Shown here in pieces: positions 33,411-44,489 of a stretch of DNA of 64,000 nt. Source of the DNA: Dolomedes plantarius (Eukaryota; Arthropoda; Arachnida; Araneae; Dolomedidae); the NCBI GenBank assembly GCA_907164885.2, contig OU015494.1:224501-288500 (forward strand), given 5' to 3'. A program made the position numbers and the translations under genes. Positions within the stretch are counted from its first letter, which is position 1. Each line of letters begins with the position of its first letter. The notes below the pieces were generated by a model. That model was not told where the DNA came from. It did no database searches and saw only the letters and a list, made by a program, of their open reading frames with translations.

Positions 33411-34610
33411 GGAAATAGTTTGCAAAAAAGATGATCTCTATTCTGAACGCAGGAAAATAAAATTGAACTACGTGAATGTGACAGAGGAATCTATTCCTTG
33501 GTATTGTACCAAATTCTCTGATTATCATGTAATAATTCGTCTAATCGCATGGATTTTAAGATTCATTAATAATTCTCGCATAACGGCTGAAAATAGAAAA
33601 TTTCACGAACTTTCAGTCTTGGAAATTGAGGCTGCAGAAAAGGCTCTTATACGCTCAGTTCAACGTATTTACTTTCCAGATCTCAATACTGTTCCCATTG
33701 TAAATGTGTTTCAAGACAATGAAGATATAATTCGCGTGAAAACTAGAATCACTGAGCGAAATGATGATCCAGACTTTGTAGCGCCTATATTATTACCCAG
33801 TGAATGCACACTAACAAAGAGACTTATTGAATACGTTCACAAAAATAATCACCATGTAGGTGTTCAGATTCTTCAATCAATTATTAGAGAAAAATTTGGA
33901 TATTAAAGTCTCGAAAATCCATAAGAAACGTTGTCAAAAACTGTGTTCGATGTCGAAGGTACACTGCTAAACCAGCCGTGAGTGAACCGGTGACTCTTCC
34001 TGCCAATCGGGTCAAAGATGCAAATATATTTCAAGTGGTAGGAATTGATCTGGCTGGACCTCTATATCTTCGAAAAGGTGAAAAGGTATGGATAGTTCTT
34101 TATACTTGTGCGATATTTCGCGCAATACACTTGGACATTGTTACTTCTCTGTCAACTGAGAACTTTTTACTATCCCTTCGTCGATTTATCGCACGCAGAG
34201 GTAGACCTGATACCATCTATAGTGATAACGGAACGAATTTCAGGGGAGCTTTTCGGGAACTCCAAAATTTAAATTGGAACAAAATTAAGCGTGAGACAGA
34301 AATAGACAAAATTAAGTGGAAATTCAATCCTCCTACAGCGGCCTGGTGGGGAGGCTGGTGGGGGAGGCTCGTGCGGATGATAAAAGAGCTGCTGCGACGA
34401 TCTTTGGGCAAAACTATTTTGACTTACGATGAACTCTCTACGATTTTATGTGATATAGAAGCAATAATTAATTCCCGACCTCTGACTTTCGTATCAGAAG
34501 ATTCTCTTGATTTGGTACCGTTAACACCAGCAATGTTCTTGACACAAAATCCAGTTTTTGATGTGGCAGATATAGCTATGAGTGAATTTCAAAATTTCAA
34601 AGAAGAGTGA
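33411..34610 (+). pseudogene. BEL-2 integrase, catalytic Glu replaced by Gly
   Basis: 33600-33906 is the N-terminal zinc-binding part. A frameshift at about 33905 is followed by 33978-34610: VVGIDLAGPLYL (first Asp), TIYSDNGTNFRGAF (second Asp), WKFNPPTAAWWGGWWGRLVR. The last block in this family reads GGWWER; here the codon is GGG, so the third catalytic residue is Gly. BEL-1 keeps Glu there. The enzyme would insert the cDNA; as written it should be inactive. Confidence 0.92.
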
Positions 34611-35176
34611 AATATCGCCAGAAACTTCTTCAGGACTTAAAATCACGCTTTCGAAAAGAATATTTAAGTCAGTTAGTTCAAGGCCGACCAAAAGCAAAAG
34701 CTACAGAATTCGTCATAGGAGAAGTTGTTCTCATTGAAGATCCGAATAAAAAGAGGGTCTATTGGCCTTTGGGAAAGGTGATAGAGGTAATCCGGGGCAA
34801 GGATGGAAAAATTCGTACTCTTAAGTTAAAGTGTAACAACTCTATTTTAATCAGACCTGTGCAAAGAGTCTTCCCTCTAGAAATACAGCCTGATCCATCT
34901 GATGTGTGCTTAGAGCGTCTTCAGTCGATTGTGGTTACTACTGATTCCTCTCCGCCGGTGGTTCCTGACTCTCCGCCGGTGGTTCCTGTTTCCTCTTCGG
35001 TGGCTACTGACTCAACTCCTATAGTGGTTGCTAGCACCATTCCTCAGAGAATTTCAGATGCACAGTCCCCCAAAATTCCGCCTGTTGGAAGACGTATCAC
35101 TCCTGATGGTGAGCTGAGAGAACATGTGACCAGGTATGGTAGGAAAATACGGGTGCCTAAACGCCTGGACTCTTGA
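34607..35176 (+). pseudogene. BEL-2 integrase C-terminus with Pro-rich tail
   Basis: It overlaps the core ORF by 4 bases, so a frameshift separates the two. EFVIGEVVLIEDPNKKRVYW and ILIRPVQRVFPLEIQPDPSD match DUF5641. A Ser/Pro/Val-rich stretch with a repeated DSPPVVP follows, then a basic end (GRKIRVPKRLDS). The stop is at 35174-35176. Confidence 0.88.
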
Positions 35177-35212
35177 CTGAACTAAACTATATTTTTTGAG
35201 TCTTAATACGAC

Positions 35213-35230
35213 CCAAAAAAGGGGGGAGAA
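35213..35230 (+). other. BEL-2 polypurine tract
   Basis: AAAAAAGGGGGGAGAA ends 2 bp before the 3' LTR. Confidence 0.85.
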
Positions 35231-35232
35231 TA

Positions 35233-35495
35233 TGTTGCGTCACAGTGTACTTAGATTGTCTCCCGCTAGGGGAGAATTTTGTTCTTGTTTTTATGTAATC
35301 AGTGTGGCTTGTGTTTTCGTCTATTAAAGATGTGTCTGTCTTCGTTAGAATCGAATATTCATTTATTGATTTTTTGTGTAAATAAATAAGAACCCTACAG
35401 CTCTAGGTGATCATTTTAGATAGACAGAGTAGCATCACCGATGAAAAGGAAGGTGAGTGAAAATCATCTTACTTTATTTGCTTTCTGTTCTAATA
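35233..35495 (+). repeat. BEL-2 3' LTR
   Basis: 263 bp; four differences from the 5' LTR, all transitions or single substitutions. Confidence 0.96.
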
Positions 35496-35500
35496 ACTTT

Positions 35501-36088
35501 GTTAATTTACTTTGAGTTTATAAGTCCTTATGGAAACCTGTTTGTAAAATATGTTGATGTTGGTATCCGAGCTGGATACATATTATTGTAATATTATATC
35601 AATTGTTTAAAAAAAATGGACGAAAGCTGAGTGAAACACAGGATTACTTTAATTAAGGGTGAGGGTATTTATAATTATTGTTCCAAATTGAGTTACTCTT
35701 GAAATTGTTATAAGTATTACTTGCAAAATAAGTAATTATAGATGTAAAAAAAAATTCTTTGAAGGGAGGAGTTTTAATGCCTAATTGTGAGTATGATGGT
35801 GGTGGTCGGCGTTGCCTTTCAGTGAGTATTAATATAATGGTTTTGCAGTAAAGAGAGATTAAAGTTTAATAGTCAGTCGTGGACCGGCGTTTTTGGTGTC
35901 TGGTTTGTATACCGTTCGGCCGGACATCAGAAATTGGCGTGTGCCTGCTTGGTGGGACGCTGAAATTCATTCTGGACTTAAGCAATCAGGCGTAACCCCA
36001 AATCAGGTAAAGCATTTTGAATGAAAGCAATTCATTCAAAATGCATTAAACTTTAAGCATCAAACGGTATCTTTGTAAATATCAATAC
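35501..36088. other. Unassigned flank, no gene
   Basis: AT-rich, with a GC-richer patch at 35870-36000. No supported coding. Confidence 0.4.
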
Positions 36089-36090
36089 TA

Positions 36091-37310
36091 CACTATCTAC
36101 CCATAAGTATTTGGACACCTGTGATAGAAAATAAAAACAAAATTTATTCATATTCAATAGTTGGTAGAGCCTCCACGACAGGCAATTACAGCCTCAACCC
36201 TCAGGGGCATGCTTTCCACAAGACCTTGTATGATGGTTACTGGTATTTTCTTCCACTCGGCTAGGACTACGGCTTGGAGTACCTTCACCGATTTTGGACG
36301 GCTGTTGCACCCCTTAATTCCGCGATCCGACTAGCCCCAGATGATCGCGACAGGGTTCAGGTCTTGGCTCTGGGCGGGCCAGTCCATTCGGTTAAACCTA
36401 TTGTCACCATGCTAATCCATGGTGGACCTCGCAACATGACAGCTGGCGTTGTCGTCCTTGAAGTAACATGGGTCCAACCCGTAAAATTGCCACAACGTAG
36501 GAAGCACACTGTCATCCAAAATAGTGCAGTAGGCATCGGCGATGAGCTTACCATGAATTGGTACCAAGGGTCCCAGTCCATACCAGGAGAAACAACTCCA
36601 GACCATAATTCCACCTCCGCCGAACTTTACTGTGAGCACAATGCATTCTGGCAGGAGGCATTATCCAGGCAGACGCCAGACCCAGACCCTGCCATCCGAG
36701 CGGTAGAGGGTGAACATTGAGTCGTTGCTACAGAGAACACGTTTCCACTGATCTACGGTCCCATTTTCGAAGTGCTTTGCACCACATTAACCAAGCAGCG
36801 CGGTTGGACTTTGTTTTTAAAGGCTTATGGGCGGCAGCACGACCATGAAAACCAAGCAGATGTGCTTCCTTATGGATGGTATTCATCGAAACAACACTCC
36901 CGGATGCCCGTTGAAACTCCTGGAGTATGTGGGCCATCGGTTAGGTGTGGTTCTTCTGAATTTCTCTGAACAGCACCCGTCGGTCTCTATCTCCCAGTTT
37001 CGTGGGTCTGCCGATTCGGGGTACATTCCGACAATCACCGCTCACCTTCCACTTCTGAATCACATAGGCCACTCTCGATATTAGGCAATTCAGCTCGCTA
37101 GATATGTCCCTTAAGGATCGGCCATTTCTGCGATACCTGACGATTACACCTTTTTCGAAATCAAATAACTCTGCACTTCGTGACATCTTGAATGCAACCA
37201 ATGCCAATGTTTTTTCCTACACGATATTTAACCGCGGAAGGCGTGACGTATATCAGAACCTCAGATATCGTAATTTGCATGGGTGTCCAAATACGTATTG
37301 GTAGATAGTA
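36091..37310 (-). mobile_element. Tc1-family transposon, minus strand
   Basis: Inverted ends CACTATCTACCCATAAGTAT and TACTATCTACCAATACGTAT (about 25 of 29 match) flanked by TA at 36089-36090 and 37311-37312. 1220 bp, one transposase. Confidence 0.92.
36125..37207 (-). pseudogene. Tc1 transposase with lost catalytic Glu
   Basis: The ATG at 37207 gives ELFDFEKGVIVRYRRNGRSL and GDCRNVPRIGRPTKLGDRDR, the two helix-turn-helix motifs and GRP linker. 36728-36937 continues, with the first Asp in SNDSMFTLYRSDGRVWVWR. 36412-36639 reads [20 protein letters not shown] and [14 protein letters not shown] (second Asp). The third block reads DLNPVAIIWG where the family has a Glu after the Pro and Ile/Val. 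Three or more frameshifts and stops are also present. Confidence 0.88.
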
Positions 37311-37312
37311 TA

Positions 37313-38918
37313 TTCGGAAATTGGTGAATATTTATTGAATGAATTATTTGTTGTTCCTTATAGACACGAAACGAATGTTTGAAAAGACCTTGGTTGAAGA
37401 AAGGCCTCATTGTTTATTAGTTCCAGACTATCCCATACCTCCAGGGGTCACAGCTTCCAAACCACTGCATGAGAGCAACTGCCAGCATACTTCCATTACT
37501 CATTTAAAACTTCCAAACTGGCGCTTGAATCCTAGGCCTCTTGTAAACGGGAGAGGCTCGTTGAACCGTCATGTTATCTCTTGGACTTGTTCTTTTAGAA
37601 ACCTCTCTCACTCTCTTTCTCTCTGTACCCTTATCAGCATAATAGTTCGGAGTCCAAAATTGGCATACTTACAGTCGTTATAATTTTTTTAGTTATTATT
37701 TAAATAGTCTCGATCACTTGTTATCAATAAAAAGCAAACAAAATGGAAAAACAAGTCCTAAAATTTGGCATCTCAGCATGTCTTGCAACGCGCATTCAAG
37801 TTTTAAGATAGATTTATCGCTTTAATGGGAACGTCGGTATTTTGAAAATTATCTTTTTCTCTCTTTCACTTTCAGGAGACATGCTATTATTATTTTTACA
37901 ATCTAATTCTTTCGATTCCTTCACATGTTCTGAGAATTCTAGTGTTTCATAGAGAAAACTTTAGTTTATGCCATAAGGAGGAATTAACAATGTTTTTACT
38001 TAGTATTTAAAATCAAGAAAACTTTTACTTTTTTCATTGTTTTTATTGGGTAGAGTGAATTTTAATAATAACACAGAAATTTCTCCCCCCCCCTCCAAAA
38101 AAAAGAAAAACGAAGTTTTTATGGTACAACAATTTCGTATGTATGATTTAATTTTTTTTTTCAGGAAACTGTTTGATTTGTAGATTTCCATCCTCTTCGT
38201 TTTCACGATAGAAATCCATGGAATACTATGCCACAGTGATTCCCCTAGTATATTGAGTTATTTCTTGCCAAATTTAGTTTTTCCGTCTAAATTTGGCTTG
38301 TTAATTCTGCTCTTATTGATTCCATTCGAATGTAACAAATGCCGCCACGTTCACCTAGTATAAACAACAGAAGGTTGCAGCTGACGAAAAGAGGCGCCAA
38401 AGAAGACATTCATTTTCCCCGGAGGTTCCGTTTCATTTTTGGACTGTCTTGCATTGTGTCTTGCAAGATTTTGGTTTACTGAATAGTGTCACTTAAGATC
38501 GTCAGAATTCATAGCTATTGACATGCAAAGATGCAAGATGTTCATTTATCGATGTGTTTAATTAGCTTTATGAAAACCCCGATAGTACCTAGAGTATTTT
38601 ATAAGTCCCTGTTAAAACCTTAAAATAAATGGCAGCTCACGCTTATATATTTTTGGATATTTTTCATTTATCACCAAACTTATCCAGAAAAATTCCAATA
38701 GCAGCATTTCACTGTTTTACTCATTTGTTTAGTAAAATGATTCTTCCATGCAGATGAGTTTCGAAAGCACCCATTTCTCATTCGGATTGAAATATTTCAT
38801 TTACGTATGGTTTTTAACAATCAATATATTTTGATGCTCTCGGAAAATATTTTAGGAATTTACAAAAAGGGCATTTAGAGTACGCACATTGACTTAGCAT
38901 AATTGTGTTGACTGTGTT
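37313..38918. other. Unassigned 1.6 kb, no gene
   Basis: AT-rich. The open frame at 37339-37683 matches nothing I know. A C-run and A-run lie near 38087-38112. No repeats or RNA genes seen. Confidence 0.4.
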
Positions 38919-38979
38919 GTGTTCCTAATATCGCCTACCAAGTTGATCCTAATATCGCATACCAGGCGATATTTGGGAC
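38919..38979. repeat. Left cluster of pogo-end motif
   Basis: Three copies of GTTCCTAATATCGCCTACC-like sequence: plus at 38919 and 38945, minus at 38964. Confidence 0.8.
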
Positions 38980-39083
38980 AGTTACTTTAATTAAAAAATA
39001 ATTATTGTATTCTTGTTTCCTTTTTAATTTTAGTTATTTTATTACACTTTTAGTTCATTTTTGTTGGAGGCCTCTTGTCTAAC

Positions 39084-39774
39084 ATGCCAAAGGAAATTAA
39101 AAATAGACAGACATGGAGTACGTCTTGTCAATGGAAACGTTGAAGGCTTCCAAACAGTTTGACATTCCAAGATCTATGATTCGTGAGTACATTAAAAGAG
39201 ATGTGAATGAGAAAAATGATGGAACTGCGGAGGTTAGAATAGTGGTGAGAAAGAAACTTGGGAGAAAACCTGTACTGACGGATGATTTAGAAAAGGAGCA
39301 AGTTAACTACTGCAAGGAAATGGAATCCAATTTGTTTGGTTTGACTCGAAGCGATGTTAAGCAGATGGCCTACAAACTTGCCTTGAGAAACAATCTTCCC
39401 CACCCCTTCTCTCAAAAACAAACTCAGCTGGTCGAAAGTGACAGAATTCGTTTTTGAAAAGAAACGCTTCCCAATTGACAATCAGAACTCCACAGTCATT
39501 GTCAAGAGCCAGAATCCTAGGCTTCACTGAAGAAAACGTGAAATCCTTCTTCACAATTCTTAAAGCAGAACTTGAGAAAATTAAGTTCCACCCTACCAGA
39601 ACTTTTAATGTTGACGAAACGGGCATTACAACTGTCCAAAGTAAAAATGTACAGGTGATTTGCTCGAAAGGGAAATCAGCTGTATACAAAATGTCATCGG
39701 CAGAGAGGGGGAATCTGTGTTCTGGAGTGGCTAATGTGTACCTCCTGCTTTCAGTGGAACCACAAATATTGTGA
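39084..39774 (+). pseudogene. pogo-like transposase N-terminal half
   Basis: The ATG at 39084 opens MPKEIKNRQTW; after a frameshift 39113-39457 reads METLKASKQFDIPRSMIREY (psq-type helix-turn-helix) and RKPVLTDDLEKEQVNYCKEM and LPHPFSQKQ (CENP-B-type DNA binding). 39454-39774 reads KIKFHPTRTFNVDETGITTV, with the first catalytic Asp at 39613-39615, then KGKSAVYKMSSAERG. Coding stops at 39774 and no second Asp region follows, so the enzyme core is missing. Confidence 0.85.
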
Positions 39775-40012
39775 TGCAGCCAATGGAGAGCGCAGGAAAT
39801 ATATATGTTCCTTCTGTTTAAATAATTAAGTGGCCAAAATAGGTTTAAATTATTGGTATTACTTCTGTTTAACTTTTTCCACAATAGATTTTCTGTTCTT
39901 TGTTCTATTTTTTTTTTTTAGTTTTCTTCTTCTCTTTTTTCATCTCCCCTCCCCCTCATGCAACTCCAGCAATCTTGCTCAGAAGGACTTTGCTAGTAAC
40001 GCCTTTTAACAG

Positions 40013-40071
40013 GTGCTCCTAATTTCACCTGGTAGGCGGTAATAGGAACAGAGGTAGGCGATATAAGGAAC
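40013..40071. repeat. Right cluster of pogo-end motif
   Basis: Plus copy at 40013 (degenerate), minus copies at 40031 and 40053; a further minus copy forms the end at 40252-40270. Confidence 0.75.
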
Positions 40072-40270
40072 CGCTCTGGGATTCACTGGAAATTTCGATT
40101 TTTCCAATTTAGCTACATAACTTAAACTGGCACTGGTTTTGGAGCTGGTTGATCTCAGGATCCCAAAGTAAATAGTTCTTAGGGATGTTGTTTAAGTTTC
40201 CAGCCTAATCAGAAACTAAAAAGTGGATGAAATGTTGAAAAAAAGTTAGGCTAGGCGATATTTGGGACAC

Positions 40271-40529
40271 TTACCATATTATTATCTTTCTATCGTCTGC
40301 AGAAAGTTAGCTTCATGACCAGTTGGTATTTTCATATGGTCTTTCATTTACGCATAAATGGAAAAATTAAAATGCCACCAAAAATAAACAGGCTAGATTT
40401 CGTAGAAATATTAGCAATTCCCCAAGGAATAAAATATTATCGGCCAATCAAAGAATTTGAAGGTGCAGCTTTTGTTTCAAATTCAGTAAGTGCTGAGCGT
40501 CATCTCATCGTTCTATTGGAAAATTTGGT
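40271..40529. other. Short flank, no recognised gene
   Basis: An open frame at 40315-40548 (77 codons) has no motif I recognise and runs into the inverted repeat. Confidence 0.4.
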
Positions 40530-40632
40530 ACTTACGTATTATAGCTGAAACTTGGCAGCTTTTTACCCTTGGCGCAATATCCGCCCGCCAACACCTAATT
40601 TCACAGTGGCAACCTATTTTCTAACCGGAAAT

Positions 40633-41548
40633 TATAAACAACATTTCCAGCAATAGCATGTTTAAAAATTATAAATGTGTAGAAAACGTGTCATATGAAG
40701 AACAAGTTTTCGATTATAAATAATTTTAGCTTTAATTAAAAATTGCGTACTAATGGCAAAACAGAAATGCATGAAAAATATTCAAAATGAGTATTTTAAA
40801 ACAAACGCAAAACTTTCGAAGCTTAAGTCTTAGGATGCTAAAATTTTGCATGGTGGTTACTCCTAAGTCTTACGTGCCCACAAAAAAATATTTTTAAAAA
40901 ATTACAAATGTTCAGGGTATTAAAAGGGGCTTAACGCCCCCCTCCCCCACTAAAATACATCCAATGTATCTCTTGAACAAAAGGGTCCGGGAAGTTGAAA
41001 TTTTGTATGGTGGTTCCCCTTAAGCCCTAGGTGCACACCAATAAATCTTTTTTTTAAAGTTCAAATTTTAAGGGGTTTAGCCCCCCCCAAAAAAAGAAAG
41101 AAAAAACCCACTGTATCTCTGGAACCATAAGGCCTGTGAAGCTGAAATTTGTTTGGTTGGTTTCCCTTAAGCCCTAGGTGCACACCAATTTTTTTTAAGT
41201 TCAAATTTTAAGGGGTTTAGCGCCCCCCCCCCAAAGAAAAAATAAGTAAACCCACTGTATATCTAGAACCATAAAGCCTGGGAAGCTGAAATTTGGTTGG
41301 TTGGTTTCCTTTAACCCCTAGGTGCACACCAATATTTTTTTAAGTTCAAATTTTAAGGGGTTTAGCCTCCCCACCCCCCAAAAAAGAAACCCACGGTATC
41401 ACGGAACCATAAGGCCTGGGAAGCTGAAATTTTTGTTCGTTGGTTTTCCTTGAGCCCTAGGTGCACACCAATAAATCTTTTGTTTTTAGTTCAAATTTTA
41501 AGGGGTTTAGCCCCCCCCCCGAAAGAAAGAAATGAACCCACTGTATAA
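40633..41548 (+). repeat. Left arm with ~130-bp tandem units
   Basis: Five units, recognised by AGCTGAAATTT...CCTTAAGCCCTAGGTGCAC, start near 40845, 40990, 41140, 41281 and 41420. Each ends in a C-run followed by an A-rich run. A sixth unit continues after the gypsy element at 45844-45957. Confidence 0.88.
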
Positions 41549-41550
41549 GT

Positions 41551-41825
41551 TGTGACGACCTCCCGATCGAGACCCGGAATGCGGTTTTTTGAAATGCTAG
41601 CGAACGGAAATGAAGTGAGGTAGCGTGGAACGAGCGGAGAGAAAAGGAAGTGTTGTTCGTGTTTCAGTGTAAAAAGAAGTATCAGTTTTTCGATTCTGTT
41701 GAGATATTATGCTACCGATATAGTGTGATGTGTTCCACACCAATTTTTGTGTTGTGTTGCCCTCGTCTCGTCAATATAAAATAAAGTTTGTTTTTCCTGT
41801 TAATTAGCTGTCTTATTACGGTACA
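41551..41825 (+). repeat. Gypsy 5' LTR
   Basis: TGTGACGACCTCCCGATCGA to TTACGGTACA. The preceding AG is also shared with the 3' LTR, so it may start at 41549. AAAATAAAG near 41777 is a likely polyadenylation signal. Confidence 0.92.
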
Positions 41826-41830
41826 GCTAA

Positions 41831-41850
41831 ATTGGTGGCAGCCGCGGCAT
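41831..41850 (+). other. Gypsy primer-binding site candidate
   Basis: TTGGTGGCAGCCGCGG follows the LTR by about 6 bp. The tRNA is not identified. Confidence 0.45.
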
Positions 41851-42024
41851 GAGAACATTCCATGTGAGGGGTGAGTACCAAAAGTGATTTTGTTATTAGG
41901 GGAAATGGTGAAATTTAATTATTGTATGATATAATTTTTTTTGTTTTGTTTTGGTTACGTTCTTTTGAGTGTGAATTGAAGCATGCTATATGATAAAAAA
42001 AATTGTTATTTCACTAGTAATTGT

Positions 42025-42840
42025 TGTAGCACTTCAGGTGGTGGTATAACTGAAGTTTGTAGCACGACACGTGCTGGTACAGTTGATTTTTGTAGCACGC
42101 CATGTGCTGGTATAGCAAAAATTTTGTAGCATGCCATATGCTGATATACACGAAGTTTTGTAGCACGCAATGTGCTGGTATAATTGAAATTTTGTAGCAC
42201 GACACGTGCTGGTACTATTGATACTTGTAGCACGCCATGTGCTGGTATAGCAAAAATTTTGTAGCATGCCATATGCTGATATAGATGAAAATTTGTAGCA
42301 CGCCATGTGCTGGTGTAACTAAAATTTTTGTAGCACACCATGTGCTTATTTGGTTCAAAGCATCACGCTTTTGTTGTACAATTGTTGTTATATTTTTGGT
42401 TTTGTAGCACACCATGTGCTGATGTAATTGTAAGCAACATTTATTTATGTGGGAAAACTCCATCAAGGAGATAAATTGCCTTACTTTCGGTTTTGAAAGC
42501 ATTACGCTTTTGTTGTACAATTGTTTTTATATTTTTGGTTTTATAGCACGCCATGTGCTGATGTAATTGTAAGCAACATTTATTTATGTGGGAAAACTCC
42601 ATCAAGGAGATAAATTATCTTAATTTCGGTTTTGAAAGCATCACGCTATCGTTATACAATTGTTATTATAAACTTGGTTTTGTGGCACGCCATGTGCTGA
42701 TGCAATTGTAAGCAACATTTATGAAGTGTGAAAACTCCTGTTAGGAGATAAGTTATCTTTACTTTCGGTTTAACACACTCTGTGCTGGTAATTGTTTGAG
42801 TTGAAACTCCTGCTAGGAAACAAATTGTACTTACTTTCGG
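42025..42840. repeat. Array of short stem-loops in the gypsy 5' region
   Basis: About fourteen copies of AGCAC-GCCAT-GTGCT (5-bp stem, 5-base loop) occur, spaced ~32 bp in 42055-42350, then once per ~130-bp unit at 42404, 42543, 42682 and 42770. The longer units add AAAGC-ATCAC-GCTTT and CTCC-ATCAA-GGAG stem-loops. No coding is supported on either strand. Confidence 0.9.
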
Positions 42841-42849
42841 TTTCTGTAA

Positions 42850-43574
42850 CTAATGCGTTGCTGAATATATTTAGCAGGATTGGTTTCCCTAGAGAGTTGC
42901 AGTGCGATCAGCGTACGTCTTTTACAAGCATGCTAACATCAGAATTTTTTGAAAAATTCGGTGTTAAAGTTAGACATAGCTCCGTGCATCACCCACAATC
43001 GAATCCCGTGGAACATTTCCATAGAACTATCAAACGCGTATTAAGAGTATTATGCCTAGAAGCTGGTCCAGACTGGGAGAAGTATTTACCTTTGGCACTC
43101 CTAGCTCTAAGAACTGTGACTCATGAAAGTACAGGCTTTTCGCCTGCCGAGTTAGTCTATGGGAAAAATGTGAGAACACCTGAGACACTCTTGTATGAAC
43201 ATTGGACAAATGCGGAAATTAATGAAAGTCCAGTGACTGAGTATGTATTCCAGCTTATAAATCGACTGAAAAGATGTCAGGAAGTTGCCTTGAAAAACGT
43301 TACAGAGAATCAGATCAAGAGGAAATTATGGTATGACAGAAATGCCATAAGACGAGAATTTGGAGAGGGTGATTCGGTGATGGTTTTAGCTACCTCAAGG
43401 GAAAGCAAGCTAGCTGCTCAGTGGATTGGACCAGGGAAAATTGAAGCAAAAATTTCCGATACCAACTATTTGGTTAGTGTCCCCGGAAAAAAAGAGAGGT
43501 CTCAAATATACCATGTGAATATGCTTAAGCCTTATTATAAGAGAGCTGAACTTGTAAATTTTTTGGTCTTGTGA
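42850..43574 (+). pseudogene. Gypsy integrase, C-terminal two thirds
   Basis: It enters in the core: GFPRELQCDQRTSFTSML (second catalytic Asp), HSSVHHPQSNPVEHFHRTIK (Glu). The block ALLALRTVTHESTGFSPAEL and a C-terminal GPR-like domain (LAAQWIGPGKIEAKISDTNY, IYHVNMLKPYYKR) follow. The zinc-binding region and first Asp are absent, lost at the junction with the stem-loop array near 42840. The stop is at 43572-43574. It inserts cDNA in intact relatives. Confidence 0.9.
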
Positions 43575-44467
43575 CGAAGCAGAAAATTCCTCTCTAGATG
43601 AAGATATCGAATTTCCACAAATATGTTACCCCCGATGAATTCGATTTTACTGAAATTCTTAGTAACAGTAGACTGGAGGAAAGACTGGAAGACTACCAAA
43701 TCAAACAGCTGCAAAATATTATAAGAAGATATTCGTCCAGTTTCTCTACTATACCTGGTAAAACTGATATGGTCGAGCATGATATTCTACTAAATAACGA
43801 TAAACCTATTATGTCAAGGCCTTACAGATCTTCGCCTAGACAAAAAGAAATCATGGAGAAAGAGATAGAAAGAATGCTTGAGTTGAAAATTATTGAAATA
43901 GGAGAAAGCGATTATACTTCTCCCATGATCCTGGTAGAAGCTCCTAATAAGGACCCTCGTCCTTGCATTGACTATCGTCCACTAAATAACGTGACAGTAA
44001 CCCAATATTTCCCTTTACCGAACATAGAAGACAGAGTAGAAACGGTAGCCGCCGCTAAATTCGTTACTGTACTGGACTTCGCGAAGGGGTACTGGCAAAT
44101 CTCTTTGAGTGCTAATGCTCAACGATTAGCCTCATTCGTGACTAGCTTCGGAAACTATCGACCCTTAAGATTACCCTTCTGGTTAAAAAATGCACCATAT
44201 TTTTTCAGTAAGCTGATGTCTGAACTTCTGAAAGGTTTAGAGGAGTTTGCAGTCCCTTATTTGGACGATGTTGCCGTTTTCTCGACTTCCTGGGATTTAC
44301 ATATTCGACATCTTCAGTTAGTATTGCAACGAATTGCAGATGCGAAGTTGACAATGAAACCTTCAAAATGTCGGTTTGCCCAAGATCACGTTCAATACTT
44401 AGGGCATGTGGTTGGACAAGGCTATCGAAAGCCTTCGGAGTTGAAAATTAATTCAGGCAGTCGTTGA
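43575..44467 (+). pseudogene. Gypsy reverse transcriptase
   Basis: An acidic linker and QIKQLQNIIRRYSSSFSTIP precede PGKTDMVEHDI and RPYRSSPRQKEIMEKEIERM. The palm reads RPCIDYRPLNNVTV, VLDFAKGYWQI (first Asp), and PYLDDVAVFS with the Asp pair at 44258-44269. KCRFAQDHVQYLGHVVG is the thumb. The frame differs from the integrase upstream, and breaks at 44467. The active site is intact. Confidence 0.92.
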
Positions 44468-44489
44468 ATTTCCTACTCCTAAAACAAAA

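Larger units (their letters stand above)
29381..35495 (+). mobile_element. BEL/Pao LTR retrotransposon BEL-2, youngest LTR element here
   Basis: 6115 bp with two 263-bp LTRs that I find to differ at four positions and no indel (about 98.5 percent). The 5-bp duplication ACTTT flanks it (29376-29380 and 35496-35500). All BEL domains are present in order. About ten stops or frameshifts break the coding region. Confidence 0.96.
38919..40270 (+). mobile_element. pogo/Tigger-like transposon, truncated
   Basis: The ends are GTGTTCCTAATATCGCCTAC and, inverted, GTGTCCCAAATATCGCCTAG. The same ~19-bp motif recurs inside both ends (see the motif cluster entries). The interior holds the front of a CENP-B/pogo-type transposase. 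No clear TA duplication is visible, so the exact ends are uncertain. Confidence 0.75.

Noticed and set aside
37480..37590. Possible tRNA-derived SINE on the minus strand
   Set aside because: GATTCAAGCG only loosely fits a B box, and no second copy is in the window.
39357..39884. 175-codon minus-strand frame
   Set aside because: Antisense shadow of the pogo-like transposase.
40315..40548. 77-codon frame
   Set aside because: No motif, no repeat copy, and it overlaps the inverted repeat end.
40845..41548. Tandem units considered as a satellite
   Set aside because: The same units occur inverted at 46840-47390, so an inverted-repeat element explains them better.
42006..42520. Four overlapping open frames on the minus strand in all three frames
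   Set aside because: They come from a short repeat unit that happens to lack stops; unit lengths are not multiples of three, and no protein motif is present.
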